DNA of 64,000 nt, taken from NCBI RefSeq assembly GCF_029961155.1, contig NZ_JASBRH010000009.1, positions 116,994-180,993 on the forward strand. Direction: 5' to 3'. Positions 51,753 through 61,614 of the stretch are shown in pieces (within the stretch, counting starts at the first letter, position 1; each line of letters opens with the position of its first letter). The translations under genes and the position numbers were made by a program. This DNA comes from Pontibacterium granulatum (GTDB lineage Bacteria; Pseudomonadota; Gammaproteobacteria; Pseudomonadales; Balneatricaceae). Below the pieces are notes generated by a model. It did not search any database, was not told where the DNA came from, and worked only from the letters and a program-made list of their open reading frames with translations.

Positions 51753-52814
51753 TTACCTGTTTTTGGCCTCGGCCCTCAGGTCCAGCACCCGACCGACAGT
51801 ACGGTTCCAGTTGGCGGCGCATTCCGGTCCACATCGCGCCGCCCAGCGCGGTAGGATGACATCCATCGCCACGTTGTTACGCACAGCGAGATCTTCGAGC
51901 GACGGTTCCACCAGCGTCATATTGCCAACTTCGCCGATCGGGCACGGGCCTTTCGCAAGACATGCCAGGGCCACCGCATCCTCTTGTGCCGTTTCCTGCC
52001 ACATGTTGTCGGTTAGCTGCGCAATCTCATTTTTGAGCAACGCTTTCTGCTCGTCGTTCAGCAGATTCCACTTGTTCAAATTCATTGCGCCAAATGCCAG
52101 CCCCCACCCCACACGCAGGGTGTAACCGTAGGACGCGACCTTGTACAACTTGCCGGTATACGCCGACATAGTGCCGGTGATTGCGCAATCAAAAATCCCC
52201 TTTTCCAGCGCTTCAGGCACGTTGTTAAACGATGCACTCACCGGGATCGCCCCCACGCCCTCGACAAAGTCGCCCAAGGTCGTCAGGAATACCCGAATGC
52301 GCTTACCTTTGAGGTCTTCGATGCCACGGATCTCGCTGTTACACCAGATCATCTGGCTGGGAAACGGATAGAGCATCATCAGCTTGGCGTTGTATTTCTC
52401 GGCAAATGCCAGCTCCAACGTATGGAAATAAGCATTGGCCACCTTCCGCTGTACAGCAATATTCTGTACCAGCGAAGACAGGTCCGCGCCTTCAAAGATT
52501 TCACTCTCCGGTGCTACATACCCCGGCAGACCGAAAGCAAAATCGAACACGCCGTTTTTTACCAGGCGCATAATTTCATAGCCGTGTAGGCCCAGCTCGG
52601 TGTGTGGTTTTATCTCACCCACGATCTGCCCGCCGGAAACCTCGGCAATGTGCTTGTTCCAGAACGGACCTTCGTGCTTCTGATAGTTGGTAAAATAATC
52701 CCAAGTACCGACACCCTTGATAATGATGGTATCGTTCGCCGCGGCAAAACCGCAGGTTGCCAGCAACGCCAGGCCCAGTAGAAACGCCTTTGATACCTGT
52801 CTTAACTTCTTCAT
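51753..52814 (-). CDS. TRAP-type substrate-binding protein, probable sensor partner
   Basis: From the Met at 52814 the protein is 353 residues with a signal peptide (MKKLRQVSKAFLLGLALLA, cleavage near CGFAAAND). It has a DctP-like fold: GGQIVGEIKPHTELGLHGYEI, then GIEDLKGKRIRVFLTTLGDFVE. No membrane components accompany it. It is divergent from a sensor kinase, 230 bp away, so it may present ligand to that kinase as TorT does to TorS; this is an inference. The frame is open to 52874 and the start is uncertain because no strong ribosome site is seen. Confidence 0.8.
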   Translation of the reverse strand: MKKLRQVSKAFLLGLALLATCGFAAANDTIIIKGVGTWDYFTNYQKHEGPFWNKHIAEVSGGQIVGEIKPHTELGLHGYEIMRLVKNGVFDFAFGLPGYVAPESEIFEGADLSSLVQNIAVQRKVANAYFHTLELAFAEKYNAKLMMLYPFPSQMIWCNSEIRGIEDLKGKRIRVFLTTLGDFVEGVGAIPVSASFNNVPEALEKGIFDCAITGTMSAYTGKLYKVASYGYTLRVGWGLAFGAMNLNKWNLLNDEQKALLKNEIAQLTDNMWQETAQEDAVALACLAKGPCPIGEVGNMTLVEPSLEDLAVRNNVAMDVILPRWAARCGPECAANWNRTVGRVLDLRAEAKNR

Positions 52815-52953
52815 ACACACGGGCTTTTTCACATCCTCTGGAAGCTTGGGAAAGCGGCTAATCTGAATAGCCATTCATATTCTTATTTACTATAACCTGC
52901 CCGAACGGCTTATGCAGGTAGGTAATAAAACTGGCCGTTTACGTTTCGCGTTT

Positions 52954-52972
52954 GCTTAAATTCTATTTAAGC
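52954..52972. promoter_or_regulatory. Palindrome in the divergent binding-protein / kinase region
   Basis: GCTTAAAT-tct-ATTTAAGC is a perfect 8-bp inverted repeat between the divergent genes. It could be an operator for either. Confidence 0.45.
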
Positions 52973-53048
52973 TATGAAATAAATAGTATTCAGTTCTAAG
53001 AACCTTCGAGTTTGTAGGTTCCCTAACAGATCAAGGCACCGTTAACAG

Positions 53049-54989
53049 ATGAAACATCGGCAAAAGCTTGGAATACGAGGACGTTTTTTCTTGGCGTTCG
53101 GTGCGCTCAGTGCCCTTACTCTGCTGGCCAGCATTATCAGTTGGGTCTCCTATAACCGCCTTGGCAACGAGCTGAACCAAGTGGTTGAGGGAAATATCCA
53201 AACCCTCGGTTTGATGGCCAACCTGAAAGAACAAGGTACAAAAATCACCCTGCTCGCCCCTACTCTGCTGGCCGCGGAGGACACCGATCGTCGTCAGAAA
53301 ATCTGGGAGGAGCTGAAGTTTAACCTCGATACCATCTCTTACCTGCTGCCGGCAATTGCGGGAAGCACTCAAGACCCACACGCTGAAACCGCACTCGCCG
53401 CCCAGATCGATATCTTTAAGGCGACCCTGTCCCAGCTGGACAGTAACGTGCTGAAGAAGTTTGAGATCCAGCAACAGAAACAGTCTGAAAACCAACGCCT
53501 GCGCTGGATTGCATCCAGCTTTCTGAGCGAGATCGACACCCTGACCGAAAACGCGCAGCGTGATCTCCACAGCTACTATAACCAGGACCTGCCCGACTCA
53601 TGGATCGTTATCAACAACTACGGCCAGGAAACAACCACCAAGAAAAACGCGGACCTACAGCGCCTGTACCGCATCAAAGCTGACGTGAACCTGCTGGTCA
53701 ATCTGGTTGACCGGGCGCAGCACCTACCGGACCTGAACTCCCTTATCGCCACGCAGACCCACTCGGATGAGATCACCCAGCGGATCAAGCAGGATATCGA
53801 GGCCATCAACACCATGCCGGGGATTCAGGCCCTACGGCAAACCATTGTGAATATCGTGTTCCTCACCCGCGGGGAGAACAACATGTTTTTGATCCGCAGC
53901 CGGGAACGCAGCATTTTGCGCTCAGGCGAATTACTGCTGGAGCAGATGCGCCAGGAACTCAACAGCCTAAACGAACTGATTGCGATCCAAACCGCCAAGG
54001 CGGAAACAGCAGCCCGCAGTTCTGTTGCCAACGCGGAAGAAACCATTCAAAAAGCGCGATTCTGGATGCTGATGATGGTGGCTGCCAGCTTGCTGTTCTC
54101 CATCCTGATCGTCTGGCTTTACGTTGGCCGTTACATGGTGGCCCGAATTACCAGCCTCGACAAAAGCATGCGTTCAATTGCCAACGGCAATCTGGAAGAA
54201 CAGGTACAGGTTAAGGGCGACGACGAGATCACCACCATGGCCCGATCCCTGATCAGTTTCCGTGATCAGCTGACTACGCTGCAGGAAGAGCTGGTGCAAG
54301 CCGGCAAGATGGCGGCCATGGGCCAACTCTCTGCCGGTATCGCCCATGAGATCAACCAGCCACTGTCGGCCATTGGCCACTACTCACATAACGGCGTACG
54401 TTTACTGAATGCTGGGCGGATTGAGGACACCGAGAAAAACCTTAACCAGATCTCACATCTGACCAAACGCGCCACCACGATTATCACCCGCCTGAAAGCA
54501 CTGGCCCGCAACCAGCCGTTAAACCTCACCCCCGTGGACCTGGATCGTGTGATAAACAATGTCCTGCATATGCTTGAAGGTGACGAGATCCGGAAGCAGA
54601 CAACCATCAATGTGCATTACCAGCACGCAGAGAACCAGGTACAAGCCGACCCGGTACAGCTGGAACAGGTGGTCATGAACCTGGTGACTAATGCCCTTGA
54701 TGCAGTCCGTGAGCAGGAAGAAAAACTGATCAACATCGAGTGCCTGCACCGCCACGACATGATCGAGATCTATGTGCGCGACAGCGGTCCGGGTATCGAT
54801 CAGGAGCTGCGCGAACAGATCTTCGAGCCCTTCTTTACCACCAAACGCCGCGGCCAGAGCCTGGGCCTTGGCCTGGCTATCTCCTTCAATATCATCAAGA
54901 ACTTCGGCGGCAAGCTGACGGTTGATGAAAACGCAGGCGGGGGCGCATCATTTTGTATCCAGTTACCAGAACACCGGAGTAGTAAGTAA
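53049..54989 (+). CDS. Sensor histidine kinase (TorS-like sensor, DctB-like kinase core)
   Basis: The 646-residue protein has a membrane segment near residues 13-33 and a long helical periplasmic domain to about 335 without PAS folds, like the TorS sensor. A second membrane segment lies near 338-358, then HAMP. The kinase core has phospho-acceptor AGIAHEINQPLSAIGHYSH near residues 431-449, N box NLVTNALDAV near 542, and G boxes DSGPGID and SLGLGLAIS. It should phosphorylate the NtrC-type regulator whose gene overlaps its stop by 1 nt (TAATG). Confidence 0.88.
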   Translation: MKHRQKLGIRGRFFLAFGALSALTLLASIISWVSYNRLGNELNQVVEGNIQTLGLMANLKEQGTKITLLAPTLLAAEDTDRRQKIWEELKFNLDTISYLLPAIAGSTQDPHAETALAAQIDIFKATLSQLDSNVLKKFEIQQQKQSENQRLRWIASSFLSEIDTLTENAQRDLHSYYNQDLPDSWIVINNYGQETTTKKNADLQRLYRIKADVNLLVNLVDRAQHLPDLNSLIATQTHSDEITQRIKQDIEAINTMPGIQALRQTIVNIVFLTRGENNMFLIRSRERSILRSGELLLEQMRQELNSLNELIAIQTAKAETAARSSVANAEETIQKARFWMLMMVAASLLFSILIVWLYVGRYMVARITSLDKSMRSIANGNLEEQVQVKGDDEITTMARSLISFRDQLTTLQEELVQAGKMAAMGQLSAGIAHEINQPLSAIGHYSHNGVRLLNAGRIEDTEKNLNQISHLTKRATTIITRLKALARNQPLNLTPVDLDRVINNVLHMLEGDEIRKQTTINVHYQHAENQVQADPVQLEQVVMNLVTNALDAVREQEEKLINIECLHRHDMIEIYVRDSGPGIDQELREQIFEPFFTTKRRGQSLGLGLAISFNIIKNFGGKLTVDENAGGGASFCIQLPEHRSSK

Positions 54990-56338
54990 TGAGTTCAGCC
55001 ATGGCAAATGGCCAGGTCATCGTCATCGACGATGAGGCGATCGTACGCGAATCGATGACCCAGACACTGGAGCTGGAAGGCTATACCACCAGCGCCTACG
55101 AAGACCCGCTCGAAGCGATCAAGCATTGCGCCAGGGACTGGCTTGGCGTGGTGATCTGCGATGTACGCATGGACATCATGAACGGCCTTGAGGTACTGGA
55201 GAAGATCCTGGAGATCGACCCGGAGATTCCCGTCATCATGTTCAGTGGCCACTCCGATATCGCCATTGCGATTAAGGCGATCCGTCAGGGGGCATACGAC
55301 TTCCTGGAGAAAACCGATGATCCCCAGCATCACCTGAACACCGTCGAGCGTGCCTTCAAAAAACGCGAACTGGTACTGGAAAACCGCCGTTTACGCGAAG
55401 CGATCAAGGGTCAGGATGAGATCGACAAACGTCTCGTTGGCCAGACCGACGTTATGGTACGTCTTCGCGAAACCGTGCTGCAGCTGGCCCAAGTGGACGT
55501 GGACCTGATCATCAACGGGGAAACCGGCACCGGTAAAGAGGTGGTCGCTAAGTGTCTGCACGACTTCAGTTCGCGCAAGGATAAACCCTTTGTGGCCCTG
55601 AACTGTGGTGCGGTCACTGAATCGGTAATTGAAAGTGAGCTGTTTGGCCATGAAGCCGGTGCGTTCACCGGCGCCAATAAGAAACGGATTGGCAAGCTGG
55701 AATACGCCAGCGGCGGCACGCTGTTCCTTGATGAGATCGAGAGTATGCCAGCCTCCCTGCAGGTGCGCCTGCTCAGGGTATTACAGGAACGCGTCCTGCA
55801 ACGCCTGGGGGGTAACGCCGATATCAATGTGGATATCCGGGTCGTAGCCGCCTCCAAGGAAGACCTGCGGGAGGCCGCTGACCGAGGCACCTTCCGTGAG
55901 GATCTCTATTACCGCCTGAATGTTGCCAGCATCGACCTGCCCAGCCTGAATCAGCGCAAGGACGACATTCCACTGTTGTTCAGCCATTTTGCCGAGCAGG
56001 CCTGTCAGCGCTTTAATCGCGAGAGCAAACCGGTTCCTGATCTGCTCCTGCAACAGCTAAGCACGCAATCCTGGCCGGGCAACGTTCGGGAACTGCGCAA
56101 CGCCGCGGAACGATGGGCATTGGGCCTACCGCTGGACAGCAAACTCAACATCACGGAAGCCCCCAAAGCGGGGAATCTGGACGAGTTGGTGGAGAGTTAT
56201 GAGCGTGAGATCATCTTTTCCGCACTCAAAGCCAATAACGGCCAGATTGAACAAACCGCCCAGGCGTTGGGCATCCCGCGCAAGAAGCTCTACCTGCGTA
56301 TGAAGAAATACGACCTGGATCGCAAGGACTTCACCTAA
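54989..56338 (+). CDS. Sigma-54-dependent response regulator (NtrC/DctD-like)
   Basis: The 449-residue protein has a receiver domain with phospho-acceptor Asp58 (VICDVRM). Its AAA+ domain has Walker A GETGTGKE near residue 173, the sigma-54 contact loop GAFTGA near 222, and GGTLFLDEIE. A Fis-type helix-turn-helix ends the protein (IEQTAQALGIPRKKLYLRMKK). It would activate the sigma-54 promoter at 56473 that precedes the TRAP genes. Translational coupling with the kinase gene is likely. Confidence 0.92.
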   Translation: MSSAMANGQVIVIDDEAIVRESMTQTLELEGYTTSAYEDPLEAIKHCARDWLGVVICDVRMDIMNGLEVLEKILEIDPEIPVIMFSGHSDIAIAIKAIRQGAYDFLEKTDDPQHHLNTVERAFKKRELVLENRRLREAIKGQDEIDKRLVGQTDVMVRLRETVLQLAQVDVDLIINGETGTGKEVVAKCLHDFSSRKDKPFVALNCGAVTESVIESELFGHEAGAFTGANKKRIGKLEYASGGTLFLDEIESMPASLQVRLLRVLQERVLQRLGGNADINVDIRVVAASKEDLREAADRGTFREDLYYRLNVASIDLPSLNQRKDDIPLLFSHFAEQACQRFNRESKPVPDLLLQQLSTQSWPGNVRELRNAAERWALGLPLDSKLNITEAPKAGNLDELVESYEREIIFSALKANNGQIEQTAQALGIPRKKLYLRMKKYDLDRKDFT

Positions 56339-56367
56339 GCGGCAGACCAAAGCAAATGTGTCAAAAG

Positions 56368-56397
56368 TGACTCAGGCGTTGAAAGTCGCCTGAGTCA
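56368..56397. promoter_or_regulatory. Perfect 10-bp inverted repeat, enhancer site or terminator
   Basis: TGACTCAGGC and GCCTGAGTCA are separated by 10 bp, about 90 bp upstream of the sigma-54 promoter. Without a T tract it looks more like an upstream activator site than a terminator. Confidence 0.5.
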
Positions 56398-56472
56398 AAA
56401 CCATCCCAAAGCCTTCCAAAAAACCCCACAAAAAAAACATTAAGCTACTGTTTTAAAACACTTTTCCAATCT

Positions 56473-56488
56473 TGGCCCCCGCCTTGCA
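56473..56488 (+). promoter_or_regulatory. Sigma-54 promoter of the TRAP operon
   Basis: TGGCCCCCGCCTTGCA fits TGGC-N7-TTGCA, with the -24 GG and -12 GC exactly spaced. It lies 110 bp before dctP and just after an NtrC-type activator gene. Confidence 0.8.
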
Positions 56489-56598
56489 GTGCCTGTTACA
56501 GCCAATGCCATCGGTAGGGCCTAGGAACCTGCTAACAAGCCCGAAACGACTCGGACTTATTCGCAGGTTCCATAAACAATAAGATTTGGAGAATAAGA

Positions 56599-57585
56599 AT
56601 GAAACGTTTTGCCAAACATGCTGCTGTACTGCTGACCTCAATGCTGACGCTGGGCGCCACCAGCAATGCGTTCGCAGAGAAGCGTTGGGATATGCCAACC
56701 CCGTACGGCGACGGCACACACCAGACTCAGGTTGCACGCAGCTTTGCTGAAGAAGTAACCACCAAATCCAACGGCAAGCTGACCATCAACATCCACTCCG
56801 GCGGTTCCCTGATCAAGCACCCGGAGATCCACCGTGCAGTTAAGAGCCGCCAGGTGCCAATCGGTGAAGTGTTTATCGGTCGCCTGGGTAACCTCGACCC
56901 AATCTTCAAGCTGGATAACATCCCGTTCCTGGCTACCGACTTCGACAGTGCGGAAAAACTGTATCAGGCCTCCAAACCGGAGCTGGCTAAAGCACTGGCG
57001 AAAGAGAACCTGATCCTGCTGTACACCTCTCCATGGCCAGCACAGGACCTGTACAGCAACAAGGTCGTGAACAGCCTGTCAGATCTGAAAGGCCTGAAGA
57101 TGCGCTCATACAGCCCAACCACCTCCCGTCTGGCTGACCTGATGGGCACCACACCGGTCAACATCCCGTTCAGCGATGTGGCACAAGCGTTCACTACCAA
57201 CGCCATCGACGCCATGATCACCTCGCCAAGTACCGGTGTGAATGGTCAGAGCTGGGACTACATCTCCGACTTCACCACCATCCACGCCTGGATTCCGAAG
57301 AACATGGTCTTCGCCAACAAGCGCATGTTCGACCGCCTGGATGCAGAAACTCAGCAGGTGATCCTGACTGCGGCCGCCAACGCAGAGAAAAAAGGCTGGG
57401 AACTGGGCCGCAAACTGGCGGTAGAGCACACCAACAAGTTGGCTGAGAACGGCATTAAGGTAAGCAAGCCAAGTGATCAGCTGATCGAAGAGCTGGAAGA
57501 GATCGGTTCCACCATGGTGAACGAATGGGTAGCCGAAGCGGGCGAATCCGGCCGTACCGTGCTGAAAAACTACCTGGAAATGTAA
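56599..57585 (+). CDS. dctP: TRAP transporter substrate-binding protein
   Basis: The 328-residue protein has a signal peptide (MKRFAKHAAVLLTSMLTLGA, cleavage after NAFA) and the DctP pattern: HSGGSLIKHPEIHRAVKSRQV near residues 73-93, in the ligand-binding cleft, and LSDLKGLKMRSYSPTTSRLA near 158-177, whose Arg binds the carboxylate. It captures an organic acid in the periplasm for DctQM. TTGGAG lies before the ATG. The adjacent 5-oxoproline genes suggest pyroglutamate or another amino-acid-derived acid. Confidence 0.92.
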   Translation: MKRFAKHAAVLLTSMLTLGATSNAFAEKRWDMPTPYGDGTHQTQVARSFAEEVTTKSNGKLTINIHSGGSLIKHPEIHRAVKSRQVPIGEVFIGRLGNLDPIFKLDNIPFLATDFDSAEKLYQASKPELAKALAKENLILLYTSPWPAQDLYSNKVVNSLSDLKGLKMRSYSPTTSRLADLMGTTPVNIPFSDVAQAFTTNAIDAMITSPSTGVNGQSWDYISDFTTIHAWIPKNMVFANKRMFDRLDAETQQVILTAAANAEKKGWELGRKLAVEHTNKLAENGIKVSKPSDQLIEELEEIGSTMVNEWVAEAGESGRTVLKNYLEM

Positions 57586-57597
57586 GACCTCGTCCTG

Positions 57598-57630
57598 GAG
57601 GCGCTTTATTAACCCTCGGTAAGGCGCCTC
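57598..57630 (+). other. Intercistronic hairpin between dctP and dctQ
   Basis: GAGGCGC pairs with GCGCCTC across a 19-nt loop, just after the binding-protein gene. Such stems often protect the upstream message so the binding protein is made in excess. Confidence 0.5.
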
Positions 57631-57762
57631 TCCGAGTAACACATAACACGCTGCATGAATAAATTATAAAAACCGACAAACCCGAGTATTTCGGATGATC
57701 AGTCCGACATAACAGCAATTGGAATGTTTGGGTTTCTGGTCAGGCAATCGGGTGAGAATAAA

Positions 57763-58278
57763 ATGCAAACACTTAAACACTACTTTTACTTAGCCTCCGC
57801 CGTGTTATCGGGCACCTGCCTGGTTGTGATGACACTGCTGATTTTGGCTCAGATCGCCGCGCGCATGTTTGGCGTCATCATTCCCTCTTCGGAAGACTTC
57901 GCAGGCTGGCTCCTTTCAGCCACTATCTTTTTCGGACTGGCGTATACCTTCAACACCGGCAACCATATTCGCGTCACCATTCTGCTCTGTCGCCTGGAAG
58001 GCAGGGCGCGCCGCCTGGTTGAATTTTTCAACCTGACTGCAGGCGTCCTGATCAGCGGCTACCTGGCGTACTACACCGCCTTCACCGCGTACGAATCCTA
58101 CATCTATAACGACGTAACAGACACCTACCTGGCTGTGCCACTGTGGATCGTTCAGTCCCCAATGGCACTTGGCTCACTGTTCCTGCTGATCGCAATCATC
58201 GATAGCTACATCGCGGCTCTGCAGGGAGAAAAACCAGGGTTTATCGCCCACGAAGATGCACTTAGCACTGCGGAGTAA
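57763..58278 (+). CDS. dctQ: TRAP transporter small permease
   Basis: From the ATG at 57763 the protein is 171 residues with four membrane segments and the DctQ feature SSEDFAGWLLSATIFFGLAY near residues 42-61. An in-frame ATG at 57724 is less likely, since GTGAG lies just before 57763. It forms the membrane complex with DctM. Confidence 0.88.
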   Translation: MQTLKHYFYLASAVLSGTCLVVMTLLILAQIAARMFGVIIPSSEDFAGWLLSATIFFGLAYTFNTGNHIRVTILLCRLEGRARRLVEFFNLTAGVLISGYLAYYTAFTAYESYIYNDVTDTYLAVPLWIVQSPMALGSLFLLIAIIDSYIAALQGEKPGFIAHEDALSTAE

Positions 58279-58281
58279 ATC

Positions 58282-59586
58282 ATGGATATCACAGTAATCG
58301 GTTTAATCTTAGTTGTTTGCATGCTGCTGATGCTGACCAGCGGCATCTGGGTGGCACTGACCCTGACCGGCATCTCCATCATTGGTCTGCAGCTGATCGG
58401 TAACGACAGCATCGGCCTGTTGCTTGGCACGTCCTCCTGGAGTGCCGTCACCGGCTGGTCACTGACCGCGCTGCCCCTGTTTATCTGGATGGGTGAGATC
58501 CTGTTCCGCACCCGTCTCTCACAGGACCTGTTTGAAGGCTTGTCGCCGATGTTGTCCCGCTTCCCGGGCAAGCTGCTGCACGTGAACATCCTCAGCTGCG
58601 GCATCTTCGCTGCGGTATCCGGTTCTTCCGCAGCGACCGCCGCAACCATCGGCCGCATGACCCTGCCGGAACTGTCACGCCGTGGCTATAGCGATACGAT
58701 GTCGATTGGCACCCTGGCGGGCTCCGGTACCTTGGGTTTGCTGATTCCACCGTCCATCATCCTAATTGTTTACGGTGTCTCTGCTGAAGTCTCCATTGCA
58801 CGCCTGTTCCTGGCCGGTGTACTGCCGGGCCTGGTACTGATTCTGCTGTTTATGGCCTTCACCGCGGGCTGGACGATAATGCAGGGCCGCAAGGGCGAAG
58901 TGGCTGACAATGTGCAGTACAGCACCAAAGAAAAGCTTCAGGCGCTGAAAAAGCTGATTCCGATTGTGCTGTTGATCGGCGGCGTGCTGGGCTCGATCTA
59001 TCAGGGTATCGCCACTCCTACCGAAGCCGCCGCATTTGGTGTTGCAGGTTCATTGTTACTTTCCGCCGTACTGGGCAGCTTCACCTTCAGCGGTTTCATC
59101 GACAGTATCGCCGGAGCGGTGAAAAACTCCTGCATGCTGGGCCTGATCCTGGTGGGCGCGCACTTCCTGACGCTGGCGATGGGCTTTATCGGCATTCCAA
59201 ATGCACTGGCTACATGGATTGCGGATCTGGGCCTGTCACCGATTGAACTGATCATCTACCTGACTGTGTTCTTCGTGATCATGGGTTGTTTCCTGGACGG
59301 CATTTCGGTAATCGTGCTGACCACCTCTGTGGTGCTGCCGATGGTGACCCAGGCCAACATCGACCTGCTGTGGTTCGGTATCTTCCTGGTACTGGTGGTC
59401 GAGATGTCTCAGATCACCCCACCGGTGGGCTTTAACCTGTTTGTGATCCAGGCATTGACCGGCAAGAACATCCTCTATGTGGCAAAAGCTGCGCTGCCGT
59501 TCTTCTTTATGATCGCCATCGCAATTGTGCTGATCACGATCTATCCACAGATCGTGCTGTACCTGCCAACCATGATGACCTCCTAA
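58282..59586 (+). CDS. dctM: TRAP transporter large permease
   Basis: The 434-residue protein has about 12 membrane segments and the DctM signatures SGSSAATAATIGRM near residues 113-126, GSGTLGLLIPPSIILIVYG near 148-166, and ITPPVGFNLFV near 378-388. It carries substrate across the inner membrane with sodium. It starts 3 bp after the dctQ stop. Confidence 0.93.
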   Translation: MDITVIGLILVVCMLLMLTSGIWVALTLTGISIIGLQLIGNDSIGLLLGTSSWSAVTGWSLTALPLFIWMGEILFRTRLSQDLFEGLSPMLSRFPGKLLHVNILSCGIFAAVSGSSAATAATIGRMTLPELSRRGYSDTMSIGTLAGSGTLGLLIPPSIILIVYGVSAEVSIARLFLAGVLPGLVLILLFMAFTAGWTIMQGRKGEVADNVQYSTKEKLQALKKLIPIVLLIGGVLGSIYQGIATPTEAAAFGVAGSLLLSAVLGSFTFSGFIDSIAGAVKNSCMLGLILVGAHFLTLAMGFIGIPNALATWIADLGLSPIELIIYLTVFFVIMGCFLDGISVIVLTTSVVLPMVTQANIDLLWFGIFLVLVVEMSQITPPVGFNLFVIQALTGKNILYVAKAALPFFFMIAIAIVLITIYPQIVLYLPTMMTS

Positions 59587-59796
59587 GCGAGACAGAAGAT
59601 CAGGTAACACCCGGACGCTAGCCTCTGACCCGGGGCTAGCAAATGGAAACAAAAGACACACCTAGCTAACACCTCACTCGCACCGTTAGCTGATGGATCA
59701 ACGATTTGGCGACTCTTGCTTCAGCCGGCTCCGGCTGGCTGGGGCACTCTTTTTGCTGTCGCCCATAACCCATAAAGCCCCGAGACCTCTATCAAA

Positions 59797-60024
59797 ATGA
59801 GCAATGCGATCACGCTCCAACACTACCAGCAGATCCGCCACGTGGATGAAATCGTCGAAGTTTCCCAGGACAGCTGGTTTGTATACCGCCGATCGATAAA
59901 AGCCAATGGCTCCCTGAGCATCACACGACGTGTGGTGTTTTTTGGCAGAAGCGAGGACGAAGTTTCCCGCTGGCTGGAAAACCAAACGACCTCCGCCGCC
60001 TACAAATCCTCACGGAACCCTTAG
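59797..60024 (+). CDS. Small hypothetical protein
   Basis: The 75-residue frame has a coherent amphipathic composition (DSWFVYRRSIKANGSLSITR near residues 25-44, then FGRSEDEVSRWLEN). It has no clear ribosome site and no recognised family. It lies between the TRAP and DUF1445 genes, on their strand. It may not be translated. Confidence 0.35.
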   Translation: MSNAITLQHYQQIRHVDEIVEVSQDSWFVYRRSIKANGSLSITRRVVFFGRSEDEVSRWLENQTTSAAYKSSRNP

Positions 60025-60078
60025 CACACACGCCCCACATGAGCGTCGTATCACACATAGAATAATAAAGGTTCGTCC

Positions 60079-60867
60079 ATGTACGCAGATAAAACACCCA
60101 CCCAAATTCGTGCACTGATTCGCCAGGGTACATACACCGAAAATACCTCCGGACTCGCCCCCGGTTACGTTCAGGGTAATTTAGCCATCCTGCCCAAAAC
60201 CTGGGCCGACGACTTTCTTCAGTTTTGCCAGCTTAACCCCAAGCCTTGTCCAATCATTGGCATGTCCAGCCAACCCGGTCAGTTTATGTTGCCGGAACTG
60301 GGTGAAGACCTGGATATCCGCCGTGACGTGCCCCGTTACCGAATCTACGAAAACGGTGAGTTAACCCAGGAACTGAACGACGTCGCCGAACGATGGCGTG
60401 ACGATCTGGTGACCTTTGTTCTGGGCTGCTCCTTCTCGTTTGAAGAAGCACTGCTGGCCGACAGTCTGGAGGTGCGCAACATCACCGAAGGCGTGAACGT
60501 ACCGATGTACCGTACCAATATTCCGTGCCGTCCTGCCGGTCGTTTCAGCGGCACCACCGTCGTCAGCATGCGCCCGATGAAAGCGGCCGATGCCATCCGT
60601 GCCGTACAGATCTGTACCCGCTTCCCTTCCGTTCACGGCGCACCGCTGCACTTGGGCGATCCATCACTGATCGGCATTACAGATATCAACCAACCGGATT
60701 TCGGCGATGCGGTGACCATCAAAGAGGATGAGCTACCGGTGTTCTGGGCCTGCGGCGTTACCCCTCAGGTTGCCATCGAACAGGCCAAGCCGCCTTTTTG
60801 TATCACCCACAGCCCCGGCTACATGATCGTGACCGATCTGAAAAACAGCCAACTGGCGATTCTGTAA
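60079..60867 (+). CDS. DUF1445 family putative hydro-lyase / D-glutamate cyclase-like protein
   Basis: The 262-residue protein matches DUF1445 ([14 protein letters not shown] near residues 26-39, [11 protein letters not shown] near 81-91, [14 protein letters not shown] near 113-126 and the C-terminal [12 protein letters not shown]). Bacterial members are annotated as hydro-lyases; a related domain in mammalian DGLUCY converts D-glutamate to 5-oxo-D-proline. Lying 15 bp before pxpABC, a role in 5-oxoproline chemistry is plausible. AAGG precedes the ATG. Confidence 0.85.
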   Translation: MYADKTPTQIRALIRQGTYTENTSGLAPGYVQGNLAILPKTWADDFLQFCQLNPKPCPIIGMSSQPGQFMLPELGEDLDIRRDVPRYRIYENGELTQELNDVAERWRDDLVTFVLGCSFSFEEALLADSLEVRNITEGVNVPMYRTNIPCRPAGRFSGTTVVSMRPMKAADAIRAVQICTRFPSVHGAPLHLGDPSLIGITDINQPDFGDAVTIKEDELPVFWACGVTPQVAIEQAKPPFCITHSPGYMIVTDLKNSQLAIL

Positions 60868-60882
60868 TTAGAGGAGATCCCG

Positions 60883-61614
60883 ATGTCTTTACGTTTGAAT
60901 TGTGATCTGGGTGAAAGCTTTGGTTTCTGGAGCATGGGTCTGGATAAATCGGTTATGCCCCATATCGATCAGGCCAATATAGCCTGTGGCTTCCACGCGG
61001 GTGACCCCGTGGTTATGCAGAAAACACTGGCTCTGGCCAAACTAAACAAGGTGACCATTGGCGCTCACCCTGGTTATCCGGACCTTGTTGGTTTCGGCCG
61101 CCGCACGCTCAAAGCCAATGCCGAAGAGCTGAAAGCAATGATGCTGTATCAAATCGCAGCACTCGACGGCATGGCCGCATCCTTAGGCATCAAGCTGGAA
61201 TACGTTAAACCCCACGGCGCGATGTACAACGACATGATGACCGACACAACCATCCGCAAGACGGTGATGGAAGCGATCTCCAGCTACTACCGTCCGCTGG
61301 TACTGATGCTGCAGAGCACGCCTGACGCCGCCAAACACCGACAGGAAGCGCAGCGTGCCAAGATCCAGCTCTGGTTTGAAGTGTTTGCCGACCGCTGTTA
61401 TGCCGACGATGGCACACTGCTGCCCCGCAGCGAGGCTGGGGCGGTACATAACACCGAGAACATGCTGGCGCAGGTCAAGCAGCTCAAGGAGCACGGCACG
61501 GTCACAACCGTCAGCGGTAAGAGACTGAAACTCACCGCGGACACGCTCTGCGTTCACGGCGACAACATGGATGGCATCAATGCCATCCAGCAGATTCGGG
61601 AGCTGATCAAATGA
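60883..61614 (+). CDS. pxpA: 5-oxoprolinase subunit A (LamB/YcsF)
   Basis: The 243-residue protein has LNCDLGESFG near residues 4-13, ANIACGFHAGDP near 31-42, TIGAHPGYPDLVGFGRR near 59-75 and VKPHGAMYN near 107-115, all hallmarks of the LamB/YcsF family. With PxpB and PxpC it forms the ATP-dependent 5-oxoprolinase that makes L-glutamate from 5-oxo-L-proline. GAGGAG precedes the ATG. It overlaps pxpB by 4 nt. Confidence 0.93.
   Translation: MSLRLNCDLGESFGFWSMGLDKSVMPHIDQANIACGFHAGDPVVMQKTLALAKLNKVTIGAHPGYPDLVGFGRRTLKANAEELKAMMLYQIAALDGMAASLGIKLEYVKPHGAMYNDMMTDTTIRKTVMEAISSYYRPLVLMLQSTPDAAKHRQEAQRAKIQLWFEVFADRCYADDGTLLPRSEAGAVHNTENMLAQVKQLKEHGTVTTVSGKRLKLTADTLCVHGDNMDGINAIQQIRELIK

Noticed and set aside
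59619..59641. GCTAGC inverted repeat after dctM as a terminator
   Set aside because: The 6-bp stem with a long loop is weak and no T tract follows, so it is not called.
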